Source: Chloroflexota bacterium
GTDB lineage: Bacteria; Chloroflexota; Ktedonobacteria; Ktedonobacterales; Ktedonobacteraceae
Assembly (NCBI GenBank): GCA_902810755.1
Contig: CADDYT010000060.1
Location: 1 to 37,140 of the forward strand
Reading direction: 5' to 3'
DNA length: 37,140 nucleotides
Position numbers and translations under genes: made by a program. The notes below the pieces were generated by a model. That model saw only the letters and a list, made by a program, of their open reading frames with translations. It had not been told where the DNA came from and ran no database searches. Positions 8,863 through 16,433 of the stretch are shown piece after piece (position 1 is the first letter of the stretch; each line of letters starts with the position of its first letter).

Positions 8863-9281
8863 ATAGCGTCGTTCTGTTCAATGCGTTTGATGCGCGCCAG
8901 CAAACGGATGCGCGCCAGTAAATGGCGCGCATCAAACGGTTTCACCACATAATCATCGGCCCCGGCCTCAAAGCCCGCGATTTTGTCCTGCAACGCCGCC
9001 CGCGAAGTCAGCAACATGACAGGAAGGTGGCGCAGCGCCGGTTGCCGCCGGATATAGCGGCATAAATCCAATCCGCTCTCAGAAGGCAGCAGCACTTCGA
9101 CGATCACCAGATCAGGCAGCCGATTTTCGAGGTAGAGTTTCGCCGCCGAGAGCGAAGGCACGCAGATAACCTCGCAACTCTCCACCAGGGACTGCTGAAG
9201 ACGGTCACAGGCACTCTGATCGGCATCTAGCAAGAGAATATGCAATCTGCGCAACGTGCGTAGTTCATGCACCAATACCAA
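8859..9281 (-). CDS. Receiver-only response regulator with Glu at the phosphorylation site
   Basis: A 140-residue stand-alone CheY-like receiver domain with no output domain. The acidic pocket (Asp19, Asp21), the Thr of LLTS and the Lys of VVKPF are conserved. The phosphoacceptor position is Glu62 (LVIVEVLLP, codon GAA) where the family has Asp. It probably cannot be phosphorylated normally and may mimic the active state. The short C-terminal tail ([15 protein letters not shown]) is basic and helical. The start is uncertain: the reading used here begins with TTG, with GAGGGAG just upstream; TTG or GTG two or three codons later are alternatives. No histidine kinase gene is in the window. Confidence 0.85.
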   Translation of the reverse strand: MVLVHELRTLRRLHILLLDADQSACDRLQQSLVESCEVICVPSLSAAKLYLENRLPDLVIVEVLLPSESGLDLCRYIRRQPALRHLPVMLLTSRAALQDKIAGFEAGADDYVVKPFDARHLLARIRLLARIKRIEQNDAI

Positions 9282-9321
9282 TCACTCCCTCTGGCTTTTT
9301 CCGCGCCTCACAAAAGGCCGG

Positions 9322-9353
9322 GTAGGGCAGCGACCTCACACGCTCGCTCCTAC
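9322..9353. repeat. REP-like GTAG-headed palindrome between response regulator genes
   Basis: An imperfect hairpin begins with GTAGG (9322-9326) and ends with CCTAC (9349-9353), with inner arms AGCGA and TCGCT. The GTAG head resembles that of REP elements mobilised by RAYT transposases. Its core differs from the REP-like units at 34196-34455, so it may be another subfamily. Confidence 0.45.
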
Positions 9354-9513
9354 AAAGAACCTGACGAGTAAAGGCAATATCTTAGAACACGATAGCGAGC
9401 GCCAGCATCTACCCATGCGATATTGCAGTCACCAGATGGTTGCTCTATTCTATCCTGCTCACCCTCTACCACCTGCACGCGCAAGCTCAACCATTCACTT
9501 GCCGACACGCTGT

Positions 9514-9942
9514 TTAATCCCGATCGGCCAGGCTCTGCACCAGCTGGTCCATGCGGCGCTGGCGGTCATCGGGCGTCAGGCGCAGGACCCGCTCGATGGC
9601 GGCATTGAGCGCGCTTGGCTTGAATGGTTTTGTCAGGTACTCATCCACTCCTGAGAGCAGGCCCGTCATTTGATCTTCCTCCCGCGTCAGGGCGCTGAGG
9701 ATAATCATCGGGGTATCCATCGTGCGCGGGTCACCACGCAGGCAGCGCACGAGCTGGTAGCCATCCATGCGAGGCATCTTCACATCGATAATGACGCAAT
9801 CTGGCCGCTCGTCATAGACACGCTCCAACCCCTGCACGCCGTCGTAAGCGACGACCACATCGTAAGAGCCATGCAGGTTTACCGCGTATTTGATCAGTTC
9901 AACGATCGTCGGGTTGTCATCGATAACCAATACTTTTTTCAT
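9514..9942 (-). CDS. Receiver-only response regulator
   Basis: A 142-residue CheY/Spo0F-like receiver. It has the Asp pair in VLVIDDN (residues 8-9), the phosphoacceptor Asp53 in VIIDVKMPRMDG, a Ser at the switch position (ILSA) and Lys in LTKPF. All catalytic positions are intact, in contrast to the neighbouring receiver at 8859-9281. The start is the ATG of MKKVLV; an upstream in-frame start would add only 11 poorly conserved residues. The C-terminus carries a short hydrophilic tail beyond the domain. No kinase is adjacent, so its partner is unknown. Confidence 0.9.
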   Translation of the reverse strand: MKKVLVIDDNPTIVELIKYAVNLHGSYDVVVAYDGVQGLERVYDERPDCVIIDVKMPRMDGYQLVRCLRGDPRTMDTPMIILSALTREEDQMTGLLSGVDEYLTKPFKPSALNAAIERVLRLTPDDRQRRMDQLVQSLADRD

Positions 9943-10235
9943 CGGTTTCCATCGTTTCAAGGCTGCCTTACACAACGTACTGGTTACTGGTCTGCCAGGA
10001 AGAATTCATCTCCCTCATTGTACCATAGTTGTGTCTTGCTGCCAACTAACATCCTTCTGGTACTACTCTAAAAGCAGTATACCCATCCTCTCTATAAGTA
10101 TCGGCCAATGTTTGCACTTTATGGAGGCATGTACTGCCGGGATGCGTAGCTCAGCTACAACATGCTACAATATGAGTGAAAGACAGGTAAAGGCAAGTTT
10201 CTGATCGAGCAGTCGAGTTTCCGAGGAGTTTTCTT

Positions 10236-11600
10236 ATGGTTACACAGGTGCAACCATCCACGGCACGCCGGAAAGCGTTTCATTTTACCGACGGCTACCC
10301 GTTTATCGGCAATATTCTGGAATTTAATCGTGATCGCCTGGGCTTCCTGCAACGCATGGCCTGCGAAGGAGATGTCTGCGGCATGCGTTTCGGGCCGTTT
10401 CCGGTGATTCTGTTCAACCGCCCGGAGTATGTCCACAGCATCCTGGTTGAACATGCTTACGATTTTGATAAAGGCATAGGCATTCACAATACCTTTCGAC
10501 CGGCCATCGGCGACGGCATTTTCAGCAGCGAGGGAGAGTTCCACCGCCGCCAGCGCAAGATTATGGCGCCGTCCTTCCAGCCGCGCCATATCGCCAGCTA
10601 TGCCGACATCATCGGCCACTATGGCGAGCAAATCCAGCAAACCTGGGCCGACGGCAGTATCATCGATATCAACCGGCAAATGACCGGTCTGACTATGAGC
10701 GTCATCGGCAAGGCCCTCTTTGACGCCGACGTGTTCAGCGAGGCCGATGAGCTGGGCGCGGCAATGAGCGTGACGTTGGAGTACATCTCGCACAATCTCT
10801 CGACGCTGCTGCCGCCGCCCTATAGCTGGCCAACGCCGGGCCACCGCCGCGTCCACAAAGCGGCAGCCGTGTTGCGCAATCGCATTCAACGCTTCATCGA
10901 TGAACGCCGCGCCAGCCCGATGGAGCGCAACGACTTCCTGAGCATCCTGCTGGAGGCCAGGGACGAAGACGGCAACCCCATGAGCGACGCGCAGTTGATG
11001 GCCGAATGCCTGACCCTCTTCGGCGCGGGCCATGAGACGACGGCCACCGCACTCACCTGGACCTGGTACCTGCTCTGCCAGCACCCTGACATCTATGAGA
11101 AGGTGCAGCAGGAGGTCGATAGCGTCCTGCAGGGGCGCACCCCTACCTATGCCGATCTGGCGCGCCTGCCCTACTGCCTGCAAGTCTTCAAGGAATCGAT
11201 GCGCCTCTACCCGCCTGCCTACGGCTTCTCGCGGCGCGCGCTGAAAGATGTGGAAATCGACGGCTATCTCGTTCCGGCAAACTGGATCGTGCTGGTCGCT
11301 CCCTACACCCTGCACCGCCGTGCAGAGTTTTTCCCGCAGCCGGAGACGTTTGATCCCGAACGTTTCACGCCCGAACGGGAGAAATTGCTGCCGCGCTACG
11401 CCTACATGCCCTTCGGAGCGGGGCCGCGTATCTGCATCGGCATGCACCTCGCCATGATGGAAGGCCATCTCCTGCTCGCTACCCTCGCTCAGCGCGCCAG
11501 CTTCACCCTGCTGCCCGGCCAGAGCATCAAAATTGACCCCGTGCATAACCTGACGCTGCGGCCAGCCGGGGCGGTCAATGTGCAGGTGAAAAAGCGATGA
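10236..11600 (+). CDS. Cytochrome P450
   Basis: A 454-residue soluble heme-thiolate monooxygenase. The I-helix oxygen-activation motif AGHETT is at residues 264-269, the K-helix ExxR at Glu320-Arg323 (KESMR), and the heme-ligand loop FGAGPRICIG at 393-402 with Cys400 as ligand. The closest style is the CYP4/CYP102-like bacterial group acting on fatty acids, terpenes or similar hydrophobic substrates, which is inference. GAGGAG precedes the ATG. A TACAAT hexamer near 10166 could be the -10 box, but no good -35 is visible. No ferredoxin or reductase is adjacent, so electrons must come from elsewhere. The stop overlaps the start of the next gene (ATGA). Confidence 0.93.
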   Translation: MVTQVQPSTARRKAFHFTDGYPFIGNILEFNRDRLGFLQRMACEGDVCGMRFGPFPVILFNRPEYVHSILVEHAYDFDKGIGIHNTFRPAIGDGIFSSEGEFHRRQRKIMAPSFQPRHIASYADIIGHYGEQIQQTWADGSIIDINRQMTGLTMSVIGKALFDADVFSEADELGAAMSVTLEYISHNLSTLLPPPYSWPTPGHRRVHKAAAVLRNRIQRFIDERRASPMERNDFLSILLEARDEDGNPMSDAQLMAECLTLFGAGHETTATALTWTWYLLCQHPDIYEKVQQEVDSVLQGRTPTYADLARLPYCLQVFKESMRLYPPAYGFSRRALKDVEIDGYLVPANWIVLVAPYTLHRRAEFFPQPETFDPERFTPEREKLLPRYAYMPFGAGPRICIGMHLAMMEGHLLLATLAQRASFTLLPGQSIKIDPVHNLTLRPAGAVNVQVKKR

Positions 11601-11941
11601 CCAGCTATCCGACCGACCGCGCATCCTTAGAGCGTGATAGCGACGTAGAGTTTTTCATCGCCAGCGGGCCGGGCGGCCAGCACCGCAACAAGGTCGAGAC
11701 GGGTGTGCGGCTTGTCCACCGTCCCAGCGGCATCGTCGTGACGGCCACAGAACGGCGTTCGCAGGCAGCCAATCGCGAGATGGCCTTTGAGCGTCTGGCT
11801 CGCCGCCTGCAAGAGCAGCAGCGCACGCTGCCGCCGCGCAAACCCACGCGCCCCACCAGAGCCAGCCGCCAGCGCCGCCTGGAAGCCAAACGCCGCGTCA
11901 GCCTGCTCAAACGCCAGCGTTCCACACTGCCGGATAGCTAG
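11597..11941 (+). CDS. ArfB-like GGQ peptidyl-tRNA hydrolase / release-factor-like protein
   Basis: A 114-residue RF-1-domain protein with the catalytic GGQ at residues 26-28 (SGPGGQHRNK) followed by RSQAANRE. Its long basic C-terminal tail (KPTRPTRASRQRRLEAK) resembles the tail with which ArfB (YaeJ) and mitochondrial ICT1 enter the empty mRNA channel of stalled ribosomes. The codon-recognition domains of true release factors are missing. The likely role is hydrolysis of peptidyl-tRNA on stalled ribosomes. It is shorter than E. coli ArfB (140 residues). The ATG overlaps the P450 stop codon by 4 bp, implying translational coupling with an enzyme of unrelated function. Confidence 0.85.
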   Translation: MTSYPTDRASLERDSDVEFFIASGPGGQHRNKVETGVRLVHRPSGIVVTATERRSQAANREMAFERLARRLQEQQRTLPPRKPTRPTRASRQRRLEAKRRVSLLKRQRSTLPDS

Positions 11942-11951
11942 CGGATTGAAC

Positions 11952-12788
11952 TCAAAAACCCGCATCAAATTCGGGCCAGGGCTCGTGTTCGGGAATCTCA
12001 AATATGAGGGGGCGATAGAGGGAGGAGGCGGCATCGACGCGCAGGGTGGCGCCGGAGATGTAGGCGGCTGCGGGGGAAAGCAGGAAGATGATAGCGGCGG
12101 CGATCTCGCTCTCGGTTCCCATGCGGCGAGCCGGATTGTCCTTGAGTGAAGCCTGCAAGCTGGCTCTGACCGCATCGGGATAGGTAGAGAGGCCCGTTGA
12201 AGCAATCAGGCCCGGCGCGACGGCGTTGAGGCGAATGCCATACTGCGCCCACTCGACAGCGAGCGTCTGCGTGAGGTTGACGACGCCCGCCCGCGCCGCG
12301 CTGCTGTGCGCCAGTTGCGGGAAGCCGCGCCACATCTCTATGACGACGCTGACAATAGCCCCCCCATGCTCGCGCATCCAGTGGCGCATGGCCGCCTGCG
12401 ACATGTAGAAATTGCCGGTCAGGTTGGTCTCGATTACGGCCTGCCAGCCGCGCGGCGTGATCTGCTCTGCCGGAGAGAAAAACTGACCGCCCGCATTGTT
12501 CACCAGCCCATCCAGCTTCCCGAATCGCTCAAGGACCGCCTGCACCGTCGCATTGACCTCTTCCTCCCGGCGAATGTTGCAGGAGCGGGCAAACACCTGT
12601 CCCCCTGCCGCCTCAATCTCCGCGCGGGTACCTTCCAGATGCTCCATCGCCCGCGAGCAAATGGCGACGCTGGCCCCCAGCGAGGCCAGTTCGCGAGCAA
12701 CAGCCCGCCCGATGCCCGTCCCACCGCCGGTAATGAGGACTACCTGCCCCTCGAACAATCCCGGACGAAAAATGCTGGCTGATTGCAT
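11952..12788 (-). CDS. Short-chain dehydrogenase/reductase, trans-2-enoyl-CoA reductase (PECR)-like
   Basis: A 278-residue SDR with the nucleotide motif TGGGTGIG near the N-terminus, then NNAG, and a Rossmann fold. The usual YxxxK catalytic motif is absent. The aligned stretch reads HSSAARAGVVNLTQ, closely resembling peroxisomal trans-2-enoyl-CoA reductase (HSGAARAGVYNLTK) and akin to 2,4-dienoyl-CoA reductases, which also lack the Tyr. A role in acyl-CoA double-bond reduction is therefore more likely than alcohol oxidation. The ATG at 12788 is preferred; a TTG three codons upstream is possible, and the ribosome site is poorly placed for either. It converges on the GGQ gene with a 10-bp gap. 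Confidence 0.85.
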   Translation of the reverse strand: MQSASIFRPGLFEGQVVLITGGGTGIGRAVARELASLGASVAICSRAMEHLEGTRAEIEAAGGQVFARSCNIRREEEVNATVQAVLERFGKLDGLVNNAGGQFFSPAEQITPRGWQAVIETNLTGNFYMSQAAMRHWMREHGGAIVSVVIEMWRGFPQLAHSSAARAGVVNLTQTLAVEWAQYGIRLNAVAPGLIASTGLSTYPDAVRASLQASLKDNPARRMGTESEIAAAIIFLLSPAAAYISGATLRVDAASSLYRPLIFEIPEHEPWPEFDAGF

Positions 12789-12851
12789 GTCAGTCAAATA
12801 TCTCTCGTACCTGTGACAAGTATTGCAAAGTGAGGGGATGGATCATCCTCC

Positions 12852-13055
12852 TCATCTTTTAATCCGAATAAACTGCTCCCATTGTGCTATAGGTCGAGAT
12901 CTTACTTTCTTTTGATATACCTCGCCCTGTAAATGACCCATGAGATAATCAACGACCTCTGCCACCTCCTGGGAGTTTGTCAAGAAGAGAACCTGTTGTA
13001 TTCTCTCATCGAATTCCTGTAGCACCTTATCGCCTGTTTCAGATACATCATTCAT
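12852..13055 (-). CDS. Small hypothetical protein (67 aa)
   Basis: I do not recognise this 67-residue protein. It is predicted to be mostly helical, acidic in the first half (ETGDKVLQEFDERIQQ) and basic at the end (KKVRSRPIAQWEQFIRIKR). No signal peptide, membrane segment or cysteine motif is visible. It has no clear ribosome site before the ATG. A 7-bp inverted repeat lies 17 nt upstream (13072-13090). It reads like a real small protein because of its balanced composition and isolated position, but coding is not proven. Confidence 0.5.
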   Translation of the reverse strand: MNDVSETGDKVLQEFDERIQQVLFLTNSQEVAEVVDYLMGHLQGEVYQKKVRSRPIAQWEQFIRIKR

Positions 13056-13071
13056 ATCTGTAGATGTGGGT

Positions 13072-13090
13072 GGTATAGGATCGCTATACC
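13072..13090. promoter_or_regulatory. Operator-like inverted repeat upstream of the 67-aa gene
   Basis: Perfect 7-bp arms GGTATAG (13072-13078) and CTATACC (13084-13090) are separated by 5 bp. It lies just upstream of the small gene starting at 13055 on the - strand, where a promoter would be expected. Dimer-binding operator or RNA hairpin are both possible. Confidence 0.4.
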
Positions 13091-13217
13091 TCTTAACGCA
13101 TTACACTAACTTCCTCTCCGCAAGATGCACTACGATTGACAACCGATAACAAACCAGGTTAGTGAGGTTTTGTGCAAGCATATTTTCTCTAATCTCAAAA
13201 ATATGTCTGACAGACGT

Positions 13218-13424
13218 TTAAGTATCGGCTCTTGATATCTTAGCCACCTTTCTCTCACTATAGACCGGCATGCGTTGTTCTTTTCTTGGTGTGTTCCAGT
13301 AAGGACTCTTACATTTTGGACACACACGAGGAACTGGTTGTGTTTTGCCTGCTTCCTGGCTTCGCGGCAACCAGATATGCTTACAACGTTCGCATTGATA
13401 GCCCCAGAGTTGTATCCTTGCCAT
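13218..13424 (-). CDS. Small basic zinc-ribbon protein (68 aa), probably leaderless
   Basis: A 68-residue protein with two CxxC pairs, Cys11/Cys14 (CERC) and Cys35/Cys38 (CPKC), about 20 residues apart. This is a typical zinc-ribbon knuckle arrangement. The C-terminal third is rich in Lys and Arg, which suggests nucleic-acid binding. The start is the ATG at 13424. A consensus promoter (TTGACA, 17 nt, TATACT) ends only 7 nt before it, so transcription should begin at or next to the ATG and leave no leader. An ATG two codons upstream (13430) is possible but would lie before the predicted transcript start. Function unknown; it is divergent from the FAD enzyme gene. Confidence 0.72.
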   Translation of the reverse strand: MARIQLWGYQCERCKHIWLPRSQEAGKTQPVPRVCPKCKSPYWNTPRKEQRMPVYSERKVAKISRADT

Positions 13425-13431
13425 ACTCATA

Positions 13432-13460
13432 AGTATATGAACATCAGGTAAGTTTGTCAA
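13432..13460 (-). promoter_or_regulatory. Consensus sigma70-type promoter of the zinc-ribbon gene
   Basis: Read on the - strand, TTGACA (13455-13460) is followed after 17 nt by TATACT (13432-13437). The predicted start of transcription, 13424-13425, coincides with the ATG at 13424. Confidence 0.75.
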
Positions 13461-13567
13461 GGAGTCATTTACGTTTTTACGCCCTACTATCTTTCCCTCC
13501 TCACATCCCATGTTGTATCCTGTTGCTGAGAGATCATTCCTATCCTGAACAGACAAAGGAGCTTGTT

Positions 13568-14902
13568 GTGAGCAATACCCTCTCTTCTGCGCGGTTTGCA
13601 GAGCATGTTGTGCTGATTGGTGGCGGCGCGTCCGGCGCTTTAACGGCGGTTCGGCTGGCGGAGCGCGGGTTTCGCGTGACGGTGGTGGAGAAGGCAAAGA
13701 TCGGGAATGGCTCATCCAGTCGCTCGGCGGCTGGCATTCGCTCGCAGTTCAGCGTGGAAGAGACGGTTATCGGCATGCAGTATTCTAAATGGTGGTACAG
13801 CAACTTTCATGAGCTGCTGGCCACGCCGGAAGAGAGCAGGCAGCCGGTTTTCAGGCAAAACGGCTACCTCTTCCTGTACGAAGACCCTGAGCAGGCCGCG
13901 CCAGCATGGAGGGCGAGCCGCCGCAAAGAGGCCGCGCAGCTCTGGCAACTGGCCCGGCACAACGTGGCAATGCAACAGCGGCTGGGCGAACCGGTCGAAG
14001 TGCTGACGCCGCAGCAGGTGCAGGACAACTGGCCCCATATCAAGCCTGACCGCCTGATCGGGGCGACATGGGGGCCGACCGACGGCTTTCTCTATCCACA
14101 GATGATCTATATGGAAGGCTTTCGGCGGGCGCGCGAACTGGGCGTCACGGTCATGCAGGATAGCGAGGTCATCGGCGCGACGCTGCGTCATGGCCGTATT
14201 GTCGCGCTTGAAACCACAAAAGGCCCCATCGAAGCCGACCGGTTTGTCAATGAGACCAACGCCTGGGCCGCGCGGGTGAGCAGACGTATCGGTGGCATGC
14301 CCCTGCCGGTAGCTCCACTCAAACGCTACCACTATTTCATGAAGCCCGGCAGGCAGATCATGAGCAGAGAGGCATGGCAGCGTTTACCGATGACCATTTA
14401 CGGCGTCGGCAGCGGGCGCGGCGCGCACTCCCGCCCCGAAGGTGACCTGTTGATGCTCGCCTGGGCGCACGACACCGAACCCGAATTCGATTTTCGCGAC
14501 GAAGATCAGGATCGTATCGACCCTCCTTTTAACTGCCAGCACGGCATCGATAACTACGGCTACGCCATCCTTGAGCAGATGATGGAATTCTCTCCCCAAC
14601 TTGCCGAAAGCGGCGGCCTGACAGCCACCAGCAGCGGCTTCTACGGCGCCACGCCGGACGCCAACCCACTGATCGGCTTTGATAGCAACCAGGAGAATCT
14701 GCTCCATGCCGTCGGCTTCTCCGGACACGGCCTGATGCACGCCCCCATCACCGCCCTGCTCGTCGAAGCCCTGCTCACCGGCGAGGTTGACAACGGAAAA
14801 GTGCGTTTGCCAGAGCCATTTTCCCGGCACACCCTCGACCTGCACACCTTCGATCCGGCGCGCACATTTTCACAGTCTGAGAAAGAGGCGATGGTGCTTT
14901 AA
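13568..14902 (+). CDS. FAD-dependent oxidoreductase, DAO family (sarcosine/amino-acid oxidase-like)
   Basis: A 444-residue flavoenzyme of the D-amino-acid oxidase superfamily, which oxidises C-N bonds of amines and amino acids such as sarcosine, glycine or N-methyl compounds. The dinucleotide-binding motif GGGASG is near residue 18 (VVLIGGGASGALTA), followed by the Glu of VVEKAKIG and an SSRSAAGIRS segment. The C-terminal flavin-contact segment GFSGHGLMHAPI is typical of the sarcosine oxidase branch. The start is GTG at 13568, with AAAGGAG six nt upstream; the frame is open further upstream but lacks a ribosome site. The substrate is unknown. No partner subunit genes lie nearby, so a monomeric enzyme is likely. 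Confidence 0.88.
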   Translation: MSNTLSSARFAEHVVLIGGGASGALTAVRLAERGFRVTVVEKAKIGNGSSSRSAAGIRSQFSVEETVIGMQYSKWWYSNFHELLATPEESRQPVFRQNGYLFLYEDPEQAAPAWRASRRKEAAQLWQLARHNVAMQQRLGEPVEVLTPQQVQDNWPHIKPDRLIGATWGPTDGFLYPQMIYMEGFRRARELGVTVMQDSEVIGATLRHGRIVALETTKGPIEADRFVNETNAWAARVSRRIGGMPLPVAPLKRYHYFMKPGRQIMSREAWQRLPMTIYGVGSGRGAHSRPEGDLLMLAWAHDTEPEFDFRDEDQDRIDPPFNCQHGIDNYGYAILEQMMEFSPQLAESGGLTATSSGFYGATPDANPLIGFDSNQENLLHAVGFSGHGLMHAPITALLVEALLTGEVDNGKVRLPEPFSRHTLDLHTFDPARTFSQSEKEAMVL

Positions 14903-14922
14903 CGGGAATGTCTATGCGCACC

Positions 14923-14962
14923 AGCCCTGTCATGCTTCGCGACCGCGAAGCATGACAGGGCT
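14923..14962. terminator. Perfect 19-bp inverted repeat between convergent genes
   Basis: Arms at 14923-14941 and 14944-14962 are perfect complements separated by 2 bp. The hairpin lies exactly between the stop codons of two convergent genes, so a bidirectional terminator is the simplest reading. There is no T-run on either side, which is unusual for an intrinsic terminator. It may be a factor-assisted terminator or a solitary repeat element. Confidence 0.6.
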
Positions 14963-14971
14963 CTTCGGGTT

Positions 14972-15802
14972 TCAGGCCGCCCGCAAGACACGCACAAAGT
15001 CCGACAGGGCCACCTCGGGTTCTTCGATTTCGGGATGCCAGCGTTTCTCCCATTCAAAGGCGATCCACCCGGTATAGCCACCGGCGCGCAGGAGTTGTAG
15101 CACTTCGCCGAGCGGAATCACGCCTTGCCCTTGAAGACAGTAGCGCACTTCGCCACCCTCGCCAGTAACCGAGTCCTTCAGGTGAACATGCCTGATGGAC
15201 CCTTTGAGCTTCTGATACGTATCAGATAATGGTTCCGCGAAAAATCGGTATGGGTGATGCACGTCCCACAACACACCGATCTGCGGATGCTGCACTGCCT
15301 CGATTATGGCGAGCAGGTTGTGGGTCTGCGCGAAATCGCCGTGCGATTCGAGCAGCACAGAAATGTCCGTCCCTTCGGCGTGCTGAGCCAGCGCGAGCAG
15401 TCCCTCGGCTACCTGCGCAAGAATCTTCTCCCGCGACTGGCCGTCTGCAATACGGTCGCCAAATACGCGGATGCAGGGCGCTTCCAGCATGACTGCCAGA
15501 TCGATATGGCGTTTTCCCTCGTCAATGTTCTTTTCCAGAGCATCGAGCTGATCAAAGCGGCATGAGGTATCCAGGCATGGAATAGCTAAGCCGCGCTCGC
15601 GCAGCTCGCGTTTCGTCGCCGCCATCCGACTACCGGTAAAAGGAGCGGCCTCTGTCAGATCCATCTTCCCCTCGACGCCGCGCAGTTCGATACCCTGATA
15701 GCCGTACTCAACTGCCTTCTGCACGATCTGCGCCCACGACCAATCCGGGCAGGCCAGGGTAGAGAATGCCAGAGGATAGGGTATTGCTTTCGTTTGCTGC
15801 AT
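14972..15802 (-). CDS. Sugar phosphate isomerase/epimerase (xylose isomerase-like TIM barrel)
   Basis: A 276-residue TIM-barrel enzyme of the AP_endonuc_2 / xylose isomerase-like family. The expected divalent-metal ligands are visible: Glu in VLLESHGDF, Asp and His in VLWDVHHP, His in RHVHLKD, and a C-terminal Glu in IAFEWEKRW. Members isomerise or epimerise sugars, inositols or hydroxypyruvate, and the substrate cannot be told here. GAGGA lies 9 nt before the ATG. It follows the thioesterase gene by 12 nt on the same strand, so the two probably share an mRNA despite unrelated activities. Confidence 0.85.
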   Translation of the reverse strand: MQQTKAIPYPLAFSTLACPDWSWAQIVQKAVEYGYQGIELRGVEGKMDLTEAAPFTGSRMAATKRELRERGLAIPCLDTSCRFDQLDALEKNIDEGKRHIDLAVMLEAPCIRVFGDRIADGQSREKILAQVAEGLLALAQHAEGTDISVLLESHGDFAQTHNLLAIIEAVQHPQIGVLWDVHHPYRFFAEPLSDTYQKLKGSIRHVHLKDSVTGEGGEVRYCLQGQGVIPLGEVLQLLRAGGYTGWIAFEWEKRWHPEIEEPEVALSDFVRVLRAA

Positions 15803-15814
15803 GCTGCATGTCCT

Positions 15815-16378
15815 CTATTTTAGTTCGCCAGACTGCCTTAATTCTTCGTCTATCTTCTGTCGCTGGATACGCTGGATGCGCGCGCGCTCGATAATCTCCC
15901 GCTCTTCATCGTTGGCCGGGACAAGCGGGGGAACGGGCGTTGGCTTGCGGTTCTCATCAAGGGCGACGTAGATGACGTAGCTGCTGGCAATGTGGCGCAC
16001 CTCTCCCGTCACCAGGTCCTCGGCCATGACTTCAACGCCAACCTCCATGCTTGTACGCCCGACATAGCGCATCTCACAATCGACGGAGACTACGTTGCCG
16101 ATATAGGCGGGGGCCAGAAAATCGAAGCGCGCCACCCTGGCCGTCACCACGCGCGGGTTATGGCTGTGTTTGATGGCGACAATGGCAGCCGCCTCATCCA
16201 CCATGCGCATAATGACGCCGCCATGCACATTGCCATGCGCATTGGCATCCATCAACTCCATCAGCCGACGTGTCACGCTGCGCGAGTAGGCGATACTGCG
16301 TCCCTCTCCCTGCCCCTGTTCCGCTTCCCCGGCAGAAGAGGTCTGCCTGCTCCTGGCTATTCTCTCAAAAGGGTTCAT
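15815..16378 (-). CDS. Hotdog-fold acyl-CoA thioesterase
   Basis: A 187-residue member of the YciA/BACH acyl-CoA hydrolase family, which releases free fatty acids and CoA. The active-site helix signature is ANAHGNVHGGVIMRMVDEAA, with Asn, His and Asp in the expected order. The strands RVARFDFLAPAYIGNVV and MRYVGRTSMEVGVEV follow. A single hotdog domain implies an oligomer. The charged C-terminal extension (DEEREIIERARIQRIQRQK) is longer than in YciA. AAGGAG precedes the ATG. It is the first gene of a pair with the TIM-barrel isomerase. Confidence 0.88.
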   Translation of the reverse strand: MNPFERIARSRQTSSAGEAEQGQGEGRSIAYSRSVTRRLMELMDANAHGNVHGGVIMRMVDEAAAIVAIKHSHNPRVVTARVARFDFLAPAYIGNVVSVDCEMRYVGRTSMEVGVEVMAEDLVTGEVRHIASSYVIYVALDENRKPTPVPPLVPANDEEREIIERARIQRIQRQKIDEELRQSGELK

Positions 16379-16433
16379 AACTGCTCCTTATAGTCATAAG
16401 ATTTGTCTGTCCAGTCCTATTATGATAGCCCTG

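Noticed and set aside
12510..12560. Catalytic Tyr of the SDR as evidence of a pseudogene
   Set aside because: The missing YxxxK is the normal state in PECR/DECR-type reductases and the frame is otherwise intact.
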